Shown piece by piece: positions 36,635-45,431 of a DNA stretch of 64,000 bases. Origin of the DNA: Balneolaceae bacterium (GTDB taxonomy: Bacteria; Bacteroidota; Rhodothermia; Balneolales; Balneolaceae). The notes under the pieces were generated by a model. It was not told the DNA's origin. It ran no database searches and saw only the letters and a list, made by a program, of their open reading frames with translations. The stretch is from positions 434,001-498,000 of the forward strand of contig CP051242.1 of assembly GCA_017795005.1 (NCBI GenBank). The letters run 5' to 3'. The number at the start of each line of letters is the position of its first letter. Position 1 is the stretch's first letter. The translations under genes were made by a program, and so were the position numbers.

Positions 36635-37594
36635 TTACAGTTGAATCTTCATCCCCTCAAAAGCCACCTGATAACCAAGGTTTTCAATTTGCTTTCGCTC
36701 CATGCTATTCAGGATCAAAGGATTGGTATGATTAAAGTGAATGAAGATAATTTTGGCTCTTTCTGAATCTGGTAAGTCTTTAAACAACTCCAGACTTTCT
36801 TCTACAAACGGATGAGGTATTTCACTCATGTCTCTTCCCGGCAATTCATTCTGATCAAAAAACGTAGCATCCAGAAAAGCATAATCCACATTCGAGATTT
36901 CTTCAACGATACTTCGATTCCACACATCCCATTTATTGATATCAGGGATGAAGAGCACTTTTTTGTTTTTGGATTCAATACGGTATCCAACAGTTTCAGA
37001 ATATTCATCTCTGTGGGGAACAAGAAATGGAGCTACGGAAAGATGATCTGATATAAGAATCGTTGAGTCTTCCTTTTGGGTAACCGGTTTGATATTGTTG
37101 TAGCGGATGAGTTGATCCCAGGGACCATTTTTGTGCAGGAATAAACTCATTCTGGGCATAGCATATACAGGAATTCCTGAAGCTCCCATTACTTCATGCC
37201 CAAGCTGCATCAAGCCGGAATAATGCCCGATATGAGCATGGGTTAGAAAAATGCCTGAAAGAGAATGATGTTCTTTAGAACTAATCGCACTTTCTTTTTT
37301 TAGTGTGTGAAGCTGATACTTGAAATCAGGGGTGGCTTCAAACATCCATATCTCTCCGGTCTCATTATCAACCAACCCCAGACTGGTTGCATGTCTTTTT
37401 TCTTCTTTTCCATTCCAGTACAATTGGCAATTTTCTTTTTCGCAATTTGCCTGAGGGTAACCGGCATCCTGAGCGATTCCTAACACGGTAATAAATTGGT
37501 TATGCGTAGAGTTTGTTTCCGAATCATGGGAAACACAATTCATCAGGGTGAGAGAAAAGAGTAGAATAGCGAAAAGAGGAAAAATTGTTTTCAT
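36635..37594 (-). CDS. MBL-fold metallo-hydrolase lipoprotein, PqqB-like
   Basis: With the start at MKTIFPLFAILLFSLTLMNC (37594) the protein is a 319-residue lipoprotein (lipobox LMNC); a longer frame from 37648 would bury the signal. The core has VLGIAQDAGYPQANC, like PqqB, and the metal motif THAHIGHYSG (HxHxGH: the usual Asp is Gly), with DATFFD and FIHFNHTN later. PqqB-like proteins without other PQQ genes nearby are common, so a role in PQQ synthesis is doubtful. The following VOC gene is probably co-transcribed. Confidence 0.85.
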   Translation of the reverse strand: MKTIFPLFAILLFSLTLMNCVSHDSETNSTHNQFITVLGIAQDAGYPQANCEKENCQLYWNGKEEKRHATSLGLVDNETGEIWMFEATPDFKYQLHTLKKESAISSKEHHSLSGIFLTHAHIGHYSGLMQLGHEVMGASGIPVYAMPRMSLFLHKNGPWDQLIRYNNIKPVTQKEDSTILISDHLSVAPFLVPHRDEYSETVGYRIESKNKKVLFIPDINKWDVWNRSIVEEISNVDYAFLDATFFDQNELPGRDMSEIPHPFVEESLELFKDLPDSERAKIIFIHFNHTNPLILNSMERKQIENLGYQVAFEGMKIQL

Positions 37595-37628
37595 TACCAA
37601 ATGAAGGGAAAAAGAATAAATAATAAAA

Positions 37629-37710
37629 GTCATCCTGATCACGAACATTCGGGAAAAGAATCTGCAATAAAAGATGGCTATGCAGATTCTTCGCTTTCGT
37701 TCAGGATGAC
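37629..37710. repeat. GTCAT-ended inverted-repeat element
   Basis: GTCATCCTGATCACG ... CTTTCGTTCAGGATGAC, with internal AGAATCTGCA/TGCAGATTCT arms. An imperfect inverted repeat between the MBL gene start and the SnoaL-like gene. Confidence 0.65.
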
Positions 37711-37732
37711 CTATTAATTTTTAAAAAGTAAC

Positions 37733-38104
37733 TTACCCACCCATCTTAGCAGAATCGTAATAGAAGCGAATATGGGTAATTTTTCCATCTTCCCATGTTT
37801 GAACTTCTACTTCTTCAATCTTCATACGACCCCCGCCTTTGAAGGAGGCATCAACCCAGGATTCCATGAGCACTTTTCCATTATTAGGATCCTGAGCTGC
37901 AGCTGTAACTCCCGCATCATGAATTTCTTCCAGGCTTTCAAGCCACTGAACCTGAAATTCCCTGTTTGCCGCTTTTCCTTCTACTATATCTCCGTTGCCT
38001 TCTGTTTTTACGACATCGTCGTGATAGTACTGGTCAAAGGCTTCGAGAAGTTTTCCTTCCCCCATTAATTCATAAATATGAAATGCTCTTTCTAAGTTTG
38101 TCAT
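37733..38104 (-). CDS. SnoaL-like (NTF2-like) protein
   Basis: A 123-residue single-domain alpha+beta barrel. It begins LERAFHIYELMGEGKLLEAF with YYHDDVVKTEGNGD, and ends with ITHIRFYYD, the typical NTF2/SnoaL pattern. These proteins may be ketosteroid isomerase-like or simply ligand-binding; no catalytic Asp/Tyr set is certain here. It stands alone between repeat 37629-37710 and a lipoprotein gene. Confidence 0.82.
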   Translation of the reverse strand: MTNLERAFHIYELMGEGKLLEAFDQYYHDDVVKTEGNGDIVEGKAANREFQVQWLESLEEIHDAGVTAAAQDPNNGKVLMESWVDASFKGGGRMKIEEVEVQTWEDGKITHIRFYYDSAKMGG

Positions 38105-38199
38105 AGCTTTATTTGTTTAGTTAAGTGATGTTGAATGTAGCTTTTTCATACTTATAACAAATAAAGAAAACATAAAGGGACATTTGTTGTTGATCAAAA

Positions 38200-38820
38200 T
38201 CAGTTTTTAACCCGTAAAGTGATCGCACTAAAATTGTAATTAGGTAGCCCAATCAACCCAAAAACAGTTTCTCCATTAGGAATAGTTTTGTTATACAAAT
38301 CATATTCATTTAACTCATCCTGAAATGAACTATTTGCATTTGCTGATACTCCCATATTAATTGCTGTTAATCCCGGACCTAATCCATAACCAATATCATA
38401 GGTACTAACTTCACCATTTTGATTTTGAGCATATAATTTGAGAGGGGTTAATAATAAATATAACAAGTATGATGCAGTCGACTGTTTTATTTTAGAGGTG
38501 ATCTCTCTCGGATGAAGAGGTTCAACAGTGTTTAAGCCTACTAAAAGGTCTAAATCATCAGTGAAGTTCAGGTCTCTACCGGTATTATTTGTAATTTTAA
38601 TAGCCACAACACGGATATCGAATTTATCCTCTTTCTTTGCCAGTTTTTTATTACCAGATGCGCCAAGAACATCCGCCTGGTAGGTAAAGCTGATACCTTC
38701 ATCCTGGGGACTATGAGTATACCGTATCTGCTCAGGGCTGATGGATTTATAGGATGCTGCACAGGATGTTAAAGTGATAAAAAGAGCAAAAAGGATAAAA
38801 AGGAATTTTAAAAAAGACAT
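38200..38820 (-). CDS. Hypothetical lipoprotein
   Basis: A 206-residue protein with a lipoprotein signal (FLFILFALFITLTSC, Cys at residue 20). The mature domain has VVAIKITNNTGRDLNFTDDL, a strand pattern seen in immunoglobulin-like domains, and PNGETVFGLIGLPNYNFSAI near the end, plus a hydrophobic stretch near residue 118. No function can be assigned. Not closely linked to its neighbours. Confidence 0.7.
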   Translation of the reverse strand: MSFLKFLFILFALFITLTSCAASYKSISPEQIRYTHSPQDEGISFTYQADVLGASGNKKLAKKEDKFDIRVVAIKITNNTGRDLNFTDDLDLLVGLNTVEPLHPREITSKIKQSTASYLLYLLLTPLKLYAQNQNGEVSTYDIGYGLGPGLTAINMGVSANANSSFQDELNEYDLYNKTIPNGETVFGLIGLPNYNFSAITLRVKN

Positions 38821-38906
38821 ACAATAGTAGCTGTAATAGATTGAATTAAATTACTTAGCGTACGATTATATGTAAATATTGAGAGAAGTGTAGGTTAAAT
38901 TATAGC

Positions 38907-40016
38907 TTAGCTTCTCTCCAACATCCGCTCTAAGGAAAGCACTGCATACTTAGTGATCTCTTCGGAAACCGTAATTTGATTTACTACTTCACCTTCCTCA
39001 AGTTTTTCCAGACTCCAGAGCAGATGAGGCAAGTCGATTCGGTTCATGGTAAGGCATGGACACATAAATGGATTCAGAGAAACAATTTCTTTATCCGGGT
39101 GTTCGTCCGCAATTCGGTTAACCAGGTTCATCTCGGTACCAATTGCCCATTTACTTCCAGCTGGTGCTGCCTCAATCGTTTTGATGATGAAATTAGTTGA
39201 GCCGTTATAATCAGAAGCCTGAACTACATCATATGTACATTCGGGATGTACAATTATGTTCATGTCAGGCAGTGTTTTCCGAAGGTTTTCTATGTGCTGT
39301 ACATTAAACTTCTCATGAACAGAGCAATGACCCTTCCAAAGAATCACTTTCACATCTTCCCACTCACCCTCATATTCAAATGTTTGAGTAAGAGGAGCAT
39401 AAACCGCCATTTGTTCTAACGGAATTCCGAGATCATAAGCAGTATTCCTGCCAAGGTGCTGATCGGGAAGGAAAAGTATCCGTTCTTTTTGGGTAAAAGC
39501 CCACTTCAGCATGTTCTTTACATTACCGGAAGTAACACATGCCCCGCCGTTTTTTCCTACAAAGCCTTTAATCGCAGCAGTGGAGTTTACGTATGTAAGT
39601 GGAAGAATGGTGTCGCCCCAAATTTCCTGCATTTTCTCCCAGCCTTTTTCAGTCTGATTGATATCGGCCATATCTGCCATTGAACAACCGGCACGCATGT
39701 CAGGAAGAATTACTTTCTGGTTTGGTCCGGTGAGCATATCGGCAGTCTCAGCCATAAAGTGAACACCACAAAATACAATGAATTCTGCCTCAGGTAGCTT
39801 TGCACAAATTTGAGCAAGCTGAAGTGAATCACCACGGGCATCAGAAAACTGAATCACTTCATCCTTTTGATAGTGATGGCCCGGAATAAAAAGTCGATCC
39901 CCGAATTTCTCTTTAATCTCTCTCACTCGAGCTTCCATCTCTTGTACCGAAAGCTCGCTATATCGTTTTGGTAACGATACTTCTGATTCAATTTCTAAAA
40001 TGTCTAGTACATCCAT
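38907..40016 (-). CDS. nadA: Quinolinate synthase NadA
   Basis: A 369-residue [4Fe-4S] enzyme that condenses iminoaspartate with dihydroxyacetone phosphate in NAD synthesis. It has the three-fold domain repeats with [33 protein letters not shown], and cluster Cys in [14 protein letters not shown] and NPFMCPCLT. Length and the [10 protein letters not shown] motif fit the family. It is 125 bp downstream of nadC on the same strand, with a repeat element between. nadB is not in the window. Confidence 0.96.
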   Translation of the reverse strand: MDVLDILEIESEVSLPKRYSELSVQEMEARVREIKEKFGDRLFIPGHHYQKDEVIQFSDARGDSLQLAQICAKLPEAEFIVFCGVHFMAETADMLTGPNQKVILPDMRAGCSMADMADINQTEKGWEKMQEIWGDTILPLTYVNSTAAIKGFVGKNGGACVTSGNVKNMLKWAFTQKERILFLPDQHLGRNTAYDLGIPLEQMAVYAPLTQTFEYEGEWEDVKVILWKGHCSVHEKFNVQHIENLRKTLPDMNIIVHPECTYDVVQASDYNGSTNFIIKTIEAAPAGSKWAIGTEMNLVNRIADEHPDKEIVSLNPFMCPCLTMNRIDLPHLLWSLEKLEEGEVVNQITVSEEITKYAVLSLERMLERS

Positions 40017-40033
40017 GATTTTTCAAAAAGTAG

Positions 40034-40105
40034 GTCATGCTGAACTTGTTTCAGCATCTAGAGCTTTATTTCAGCTCAGGATTCCAGATCAATGCCCGGA
40101 ATGAC
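40034..40105. repeat. GTCAT-ended inverted-repeat element
   Basis: GTCATGCTGAACTTGTTTCAG at one end, CCCGGAATGAC at the other. It combines two GTCAT-type arms in the nadA-nadC spacer. The first arm differs from the copy at 5443 only by C-to-G changes in the stem, with compensation (CATGCTGA/TCAGCATC). Confidence 0.65.
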
Positions 40106-40141
40106 AGCATTAAATTACGTTCCTGATTTATAATTAAATAA

Positions 40142-40972
40142 TTAATCAAGGTTAAAACTAATATCCAGTGCTTTCACAGAATGGGTTAACCATCCAAGTG
40201 AAATAATATCGGCCCCACATCCTTTATAGTCCGATATATTATAAGGTGTAATTCCACCCGATACTTCAACAATAACTCCATCAGGAATTATTGATACAAA
40301 CTCTTTTACCTCCTCAGGAGTTCGATTATCTAACATGATCACATCAACTCTGGATTCAATTGCTTCTTTGACCTGATCTTTATTTTCAGTTTCCACTTCG
40401 ATTTTAACCATGTGTCCAATATTCTTTCGAACCAGATTTACGGCCTCTGAAATACTTCCGGCAGCAGCAATATGATTATCTTTGATCATAGCACCATCAT
40501 CTAACCGGAAACGATGATTTTTTCCACCTCCGCAAGTAACAGCATATTTTTGTAGCGCCCTTAAACCGGGTAATGTTTTTCGGGTATCAGTTATTGAAAT
40601 GGAAGGATCATCCAGCTTCGAAACAATTGTATTGGTTGATGTAGCAATTCCACTCATATGCTGAATGAGATTTAATATCACTCGTTCCCCTGAAAGAAGA
40701 GCCCGGGTAGAACCTTCAACTTGTGCAATTTTGTCGCCTTTTTTTACCGGATCTCCATCCTCTTTCAAAAGTTTAACCGAAACATCTCCATCCAGTGCCT
40801 CATACACAAACATGAGAACATCTAGTCCGGCCAGAACGCCATCGGCTTTCGCAGTAAAAGTACCATATGAACGAGCATTATTATCAAATACAGAGTCTGT
40901 TGTCAGATCTCCCATTCCAAGGTCTTCTTTAAGTGCGTCCTCGATAATTTTTTGATACAGAAGTTTATTCAT
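40142..40972 (-). CDS. nadC: Nicotinate-nucleotide pyrophosphorylase NadC
   Basis: With the start at MNKLLYQKIIEDAL (40972) the enzyme has 276 residues, the usual length; the longer frame to 41131 crosses the divergent desulfurase start and is rejected. Motifs: DLGMGDLTTDSVF, ERVILNLIQHMSGIATSTN, DTRKTLPGLRALQKYAVTCG then GGKNHR, and EVSGGITPYNISDY. It converts quinolinate with PRPP to nicotinate mononucleotide. Divergent from the cysteine desulfurase gene, upstream of nadA. Confidence 0.96.
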   Translation of the reverse strand: MNKLLYQKIIEDALKEDLGMGDLTTDSVFDNNARSYGTFTAKADGVLAGLDVLMFVYEALDGDVSVKLLKEDGDPVKKGDKIAQVEGSTRALLSGERVILNLIQHMSGIATSTNTIVSKLDDPSISITDTRKTLPGLRALQKYAVTCGGGKNHRFRLDDGAMIKDNHIAAAGSISEAVNLVRKNIGHMVKIEVETENKDQVKEAIESRVDVIMLDNRTPEEVKEFVSIIPDGVIVEVSGGITPYNISDYKGCGADIISLGWLTHSVKALDISFNLD

Positions 40973-41053
40973 GAAAAAGTGTTTGCCTGTCTGATTTTGG
41001 CTATTTTCAAAGGGCGTTAAAGATACAGTTTTAAATTCAGAAGAGCGATATAA

Positions 41054-42220
41054 ATGATCTACCTCGATTATGCTGCAACAACTCCTATGAGTGACAAGGC
41101 TATGGAAGTATATGTGAATGTAGCTAAGCATTATTTTGGAAATGCAAGCAGCTTACATGATGTCGGTTCTTCAGCAAAACAAATAAAAGAAGCCTCTGCT
41201 AAAACAATCGCTAAAACTTTGAATGCGGATGGTAAAGATATTCATTTTACATCGGGGGCATCCGAGGCAAACTTTCTGGCAATACAGGCATTACTTGATG
41301 GAACAGGGAAAACCGGAAGACATATAATTACCACAAAAATTGAACATGCTTCCATAAAAGATGTATTTGAAAAACTAGAGAAACAAGGATATAAAGTAGA
41401 TTGGTTGGGAGTAGATGAAAAGGGCAGAGTACAACTTGATGAATTAAAAAAGCTGGTTTCTGATGAAACAGTTTTAGTTTCTGTTCAACATATAAATTCA
41501 GAGATTGGGACAGTTCAACCAATCAAAGAAATCGGTGATTTTCTCAAATCTAAGGATATTCTTTTTCATACAGATGCGGTTCAGAGCTATGGAAAAATAC
41601 CAGTTGATGTTCAAGATTTAAATGTGGATGCTCTTTCAATCTCATCTCATAAAATTTATGGACCTAAAGGAATGGGGGCTGTTTGGGTTAACCCGGAAGT
41701 AGACTGGAAACCATTTTTTGTAGATCACAATCAAACCAAAAAATTGAAAACCGGAACGGATAATGTCCCGGGGATGGCTGCATTTGCAACTGCTGCTAAA
41801 GAAGCTGTAGAAGGATTATGGGAAGAGTATCAAAGAATCAGTGTTTTTTCGGCTGAATTTGAAAATCGACTTGAAGAGCTTGATTTTGATTGCATACTCG
41901 AAGGAGGTTCCGGCTATAGATCCTCATTTATCCTTGGGGTCCGTTTTCCGGGAATGGAAGGACAATTCCTTATGCTGGAATGTAACCAGGCAGGACTTGC
42001 GATATCAACCGGAAGTGCTTGTCAGGTTGGGAGCGAAAAGCCAAACCGAACCATGAAGGCGATTGGCAGATCTGATGAAGAAGCCAGAGAGTTCGTACGG
42101 TTTTCATTTGGTAAGAATGTAAAAGAAGATGATCTGAATAAGATTATTGGCAAAATAGATACTATCTTAAATCGTCATTTTAACAAAGTGAGAAGGACAA
42201 AAGAGTCCACTCACAACTAA
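41054..42220 (+). CDS. Cysteine desulfurase (NifS/IscS family)
   Basis: A 388-residue PLP enzyme. The pyridoxal Lys is in SISSHKIYGPKG, the substrate-binding region is TSGASEANFLAI, and the active Cys sits in STGSACQVGSEKPN. It supplies sulfur for Fe-S clusters. Its divergent position to nadC/nadA, whose NadA product needs a [4Fe-4S] cluster, suggests a NAD-biosynthesis-dedicated copy, as seen in other genomes. No iscU follows; the next gene encodes a thioredoxin-fold lipoprotein. Confidence 0.93.
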   Translation: MIYLDYAATTPMSDKAMEVYVNVAKHYFGNASSLHDVGSSAKQIKEASAKTIAKTLNADGKDIHFTSGASEANFLAIQALLDGTGKTGRHIITTKIEHASIKDVFEKLEKQGYKVDWLGVDEKGRVQLDELKKLVSDETVLVSVQHINSEIGTVQPIKEIGDFLKSKDILFHTDAVQSYGKIPVDVQDLNVDALSISSHKIYGPKGMGAVWVNPEVDWKPFFVDHNQTKKLKTGTDNVPGMAAFATAAKEAVEGLWEEYQRISVFSAEFENRLEELDFDCILEGGSGYRSSFILGVRFPGMEGQFLMLECNQAGLAISTGSACQVGSEKPNRTMKAIGRSDEEAREFVRFSFGKNVKEDDLNKIIGKIDTILNRHFNKVRRTKESTHN

Positions 42221-42231
42221 ATTTTGGATTC

Positions 42232-42855
42232 ATGAAAAGAGTTTCACTTTCATATTTGTTTATTGCATTAATTTTAGTTGGATTTGCCTGTGAAAAAAAG
42301 GCAGAAATAAACACGCCAAATCAATCAGCGACACAAACAACCGTAAGTTCTGCTCAGGAAGAAGTACCTGTTGATGTGCGCATTCATTTGGTAAAATTCA
42401 GCGACTATCAATGTCCGGCATGTAAATACTTCGTTCCTTTTGTTAACCAACTTAAAGAAGATTTTGGGGATGATATTTATGTTGAATACAAACACTTTCC
42501 TTTAAGTATGCATCCCTATGCACACGTTGCTGCACGTTCAGTGGAAGCCGCAAGACTTCAGGGAAAGAAGAAGGAAATGCATGATTTGATTTTTGCGGGA
42601 CAGGAGCAATGGTCGCAAGGAAATGCCGAAGCTATTTTTATAGGTTATGCACGGTCCCTTGAAATGGATGTAGAGAAATTTCAGCAGGATATGAATTCTG
42701 CAGATATGAACAGAATTGTGATGGCTGACCGAAGAGAGGGAAGAGATTTAGAAGTAGGTTCAACTCCAACCTTCTTTGTTAATGGAGTAAAACTGGAAAG
42801 CAATCCAAGTAATTATCCAGCATTCAAAGCTCTTGTAGAGCAATATGCAGATTAA
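42232..42855 (+). CDS. DsbA-like thioredoxin-fold lipoprotein
   Basis: A 207-residue protein with signal MKRVSLSYLFIALILVGFAC. The thioredoxin fold carries CPAC (YQCPACKYF) about residue 62 and the cis-Pro region VGSTPTFFVNGV. It resembles the DsbA/DsbG-like thiol-disulfide oxidoreductases of Bacteroidota. It probably acts in the periplasm in disulfide formation or reduction. It starts 11 bp after the desulfurase stop, so the two are likely co-transcribed. Confidence 0.9.
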   Translation: MKRVSLSYLFIALILVGFACEKKAEINTPNQSATQTTVSSAQEEVPVDVRIHLVKFSDYQCPACKYFVPFVNQLKEDFGDDIYVEYKHFPLSMHPYAHVAARSVEAARLQGKKKEMHDLIFAGQEQWSQGNAEAIFIGYARSLEMDVEKFQQDMNSADMNRIVMADRREGRDLEVGSTPTFFVNGVKLESNPSNYPAFKALVEQYAD

Positions 42856-42918
42856 TTTCTAACAGATGATTTTAAAGGTTCCAGTTGCTTCAATCGGAAC
42901 CTTTTTTATTTTAGATAT

Positions 42919-43683
42919 ATGGGCAACGAGGTCATTGATAAAGGAAGTAAGTGCTTAAACTGTGGTTCCGATCAGGTTGGGAATTACTGTCAAAACTGTG
43001 GGCAAAAGTTTCAGCCTACCAAGCTTCCACTTAAGCAATTTATGGAGGATGCAGTTGAGACATTATTTAATGTCGATAACCGCTGGTTTAAAACGCTCAA
43101 AGACCTTTTCAGACACCCGGGTAGAGTTACCAAAGAATATATTGAAGGCAAGAGAGCCACATACTTGCCACCTTTGAGGATTTATCTTTCGGTAAGTATT
43201 GTCTATTTCATTCTGATCCAACTAACGGAGAGCAATCAGATTTTCTTCATCAATTTTTCTGATGAAGATGGAGAAGCGGGTGATTTAGGTACTGTTGTTC
43301 AATATTTGCTGTTCTTTCTGGTTCCCATTTTCGCTTTATACATAAAAATGTTTTATCGAAAGAGAAAAGCCTATTACGTAGAGTATCTGATCTTCTCATT
43401 TCATATTCATACCATATGGTTTGTATTTCTTATGATAGAGTTATTTACGGTTTGGCTAAATACTTCTTTCAGCGCCGAATGGGTTTCTATATTATCTCAG
43501 GTGATAAGTGTTCCCGCTCAATTGGCAACATTTGTTTATTTGATCATTTACATAAAAAAGGTATTTGATCAGGGTTGGGTTAAATCCTTTTTTAAATCGC
43601 TAGGGATTATGACCATCTACTTTACAACATTGGCCGGTTTTATAGCCGTCTACTATTTTATAATTCTGGATTTTCTAAAATGA
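42919..43683 (+). CDS. DUF3667 family membrane protein
   Basis: A 254-residue protein. An N-terminal zinc ribbon has two CxxC pairs (CLNCGSDQ and CQNCGQKF), then LYNVDNRW-like LFNVDNRWFKTLKDLF and HPGRVTKEYIEGKRATYLPP, all typical of DUF3667. Four to five TM helices follow. Function is not established. Its stop overlaps the gamma carbonic anhydrase start by 4 bp. Confidence 0.9.
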   Translation: MGNEVIDKGSKCLNCGSDQVGNYCQNCGQKFQPTKLPLKQFMEDAVETLFNVDNRWFKTLKDLFRHPGRVTKEYIEGKRATYLPPLRIYLSVSIVYFILIQLTESNQIFFINFSDEDGEAGDLGTVVQYLLFFLVPIFALYIKMFYRKRKAYYVEYLIFSFHIHTIWFVFLMIELFTVWLNTSFSAEWVSILSQVISVPAQLATFVYLIIYIKKVFDQGWVKSFFKSLGIMTIYFTTLAGFIAVYYFIILDFLK

Positions 43684-44228
43684 TAAAAGAATTTTTAGGT
43701 AAAACACCTCAAATACATTCTACAGCTTTCATAGTTGAAAGTGCAGATATCATCGGAGATGTTACACTCGGAGAAGAAAGCAGTGTATGGTTTAATGTTA
43801 CGATTCGTGGGGATGTTAATAAGATTACCATTGGTGTCCGAAGCAATGTTCAGGATAATGTTTGTATACATGTAATGAACCAAACCGGACCAACCATTAT
43901 TGGTGATGAAGTAACCATTGGTCATGGAGCTGTTGTTCATGGATGTACAATCAGAGACCGGGTTTTAGTTGGTATTAATGCCACAATTCTGGATAAAGCA
44001 GTAATTGAATCAGATGTTATTATAGCTGCAGGTTCACTGGTTCCACCAAACAAAACACTTGAAAGCGGATATTTATATATGGGTTCACCGGCAAAGGCAG
44101 CTCGAAAACTTTCAGATGATGAAATCGCTTCAATCAAAAAATATTCTGAAAATTATGTAAAGTATAGCAGGGCGTACCAAGGGAAAGATAAATACTCGAC
44201 TAATCCGTTTTATAGTGATCAAGATTAA
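43680..44228 (+). CDS. Gamma-class carbonic anhydrase family protein
   Basis: A 182-residue left-handed beta-helix protein. Hexapeptide repeats include SVWFNVTIRGD, IGVRSNVQDNVCIH and GDEVTIGHGAVVHGCTIRD. The zinc His candidates are in VCIHV, GHGAV and VVHGC. It may hydrate CO2 or act as a trimeric adaptor; activity cannot be told from sequence. Start overlaps the DUF3667 stop (ATGA). Confidence 0.92.
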   Translation: MIKEFLGKTPQIHSTAFIVESADIIGDVTLGEESSVWFNVTIRGDVNKITIGVRSNVQDNVCIHVMNQTGPTIIGDEVTIGHGAVVHGCTIRDRVLVGINATILDKAVIESDVIIAAGSLVPPNKTLESGYLYMGSPAKAARKLSDDEIASIKKYSENYVKYSRAYQGKDKYSTNPFYSDQD

Positions 44229-44236
44229 AAATTACG

Positions 44237-44283
44237 AATTAGGAATAGTTGAATAATTATTCCTAATTCAACTATTCCTAATT
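44237..44283. repeat. Perfect 16-bp AT-rich inverted repeat before hemW
   Basis: AATTAGGAATAGTTGA at 44237-44252 and its exact complement at 44268-44283, with a 15-bp spacer. It lies between the gamma carbonic anhydrase and hemW genes. Likely an AT-rich terminator; similar AT-rich hairpins occur at 51543 and 52975. Confidence 0.7.
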
Positions 44284-44285
44284 TG

Positions 44286-45428
44286 ATGTCCGGTCTATAC
44301 CTTCATATCCCATTTTGTAAGCAAGCCTGTTCTTACTGTGATTTTTATTTTGTAACCAAACAAAATGAAAAAGAAGAATTTGTAGAAGAGTTCATAAAAG
44401 AGATACAATCAAAAAAGAATACCCAATTCACTCAGGAAAAAGTCAGGACCATTTATTTCGGTGGAGGAACCCCATCCCTTTTAAATGCGAAACAAATAGG
44501 ACAGGTTTTAGAGGAAATTGATGAGGTTTTTAATTTAGAAGCTGAGGAAATAACTCTGGAGATGAATCCGGATGATGTTTCGAGGGAATACCTTTCAGAT
44601 CTTAATTCAGTAGGGATTACCCGGGCAAGTATGGGAGTTCAAACCTTTGACGAAAAACTCCTTAAGTTTATGAACAGGGCTCACACAAAAGCAGAAGCAT
44701 TACAATGTTTGGAAGATTTGAGCATATCCGGATTGAAGTCCTATACAGTTGATTTGATTTATGGAAATCCAGGTCAAAGTCTTGAGATGCTGGAAAATGA
44801 TATTGAAATATTGCTTGGATTTAATCCGCCTCACATCTCTGCCTATTCTTTGACTATTGAGCCAAAAACCCGGCTTGGAAAGCAGTTTGAGTTAGGAAGG
44901 CTTATTCCTCCGGAAGATGATATACTCGCACAACATTTTGATTTAGTAGAGTCAAAATTAAAGGAAGTCGGTATTAATCAATATGAAATAAGCAATTTTG
45001 CCCGACCGGGATTCGAGGCGAAGCATAATTCAGCGTACTGGAACCATGAAAATTATTTAGGAGTTGGTCCGGGGGCACATTCTTTTTGGTGGAAATCGGG
45101 TATGAAATCGGCAGAACGTTGGACTAATAAAGCGGACTTAAAGAAGTACCTCTCAGGAAATTGGGAGAATAAAAGTGATGTCGAATCTTTAGATCTTCAA
45201 AACCTGGTCGAAGAACGCCTCATGCTCGCATTAAGAACAACTAAGGGACTAGATAGTGATACCTTAAAAAATCGCTATGAATACGAGCTCAACTCAAAGC
45301 AGAAAGATTATCTTCTACAAAAAGCCAAAGAAGGCAAAGTCGACTTATCGGATGGTTCACTTTCCTTGACTAAAAAAGGCTTGAAAATTACCGACTTAAT
45401 AATTCTCGATATAATAACGCTGGGTTAG
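44286..45428 (+). CDS. hemW: Radical SAM heme chaperone HemW
   Basis: A 380-residue radical SAM protein (start ATG at 44286; a TTG lies directly before it). The [4Fe-4S] motif is CKQACSYCDFYF, then GGGTPSLLNAKQI and VDLIYGNPGQSLE. The C-terminal HemN-like domain has LVEERLMLALRTTKGLD. HemW-type proteins have no fourth Cys for CPO activity and insert heme into membrane proteins. Confidence 0.94.
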   Translation: MSGLYLHIPFCKQACSYCDFYFVTKQNEKEEFVEEFIKEIQSKKNTQFTQEKVRTIYFGGGTPSLLNAKQIGQVLEEIDEVFNLEAEEITLEMNPDDVSREYLSDLNSVGITRASMGVQTFDEKLLKFMNRAHTKAEALQCLEDLSISGLKSYTVDLIYGNPGQSLEMLENDIEILLGFNPPHISAYSLTIEPKTRLGKQFELGRLIPPEDDILAQHFDLVESKLKEVGINQYEISNFARPGFEAKHNSAYWNHENYLGVGPGAHSFWWKSGMKSAERWTNKADLKKYLSGNWENKSDVESLDLQNLVEERLMLALRTTKGLDSDTLKNRYEYELNSKQKDYLLQKAKEGKVDLSDGSLSLTKKGLKITDLIILDIITLG

Positions 45429-45431
45429 TTT

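Noticed and set aside
40973-41131. NadC N-terminal extension up to 41131
   Set aside because: It crosses the start of the divergent desulfurase gene, and the family begins at MNKLLYQ.
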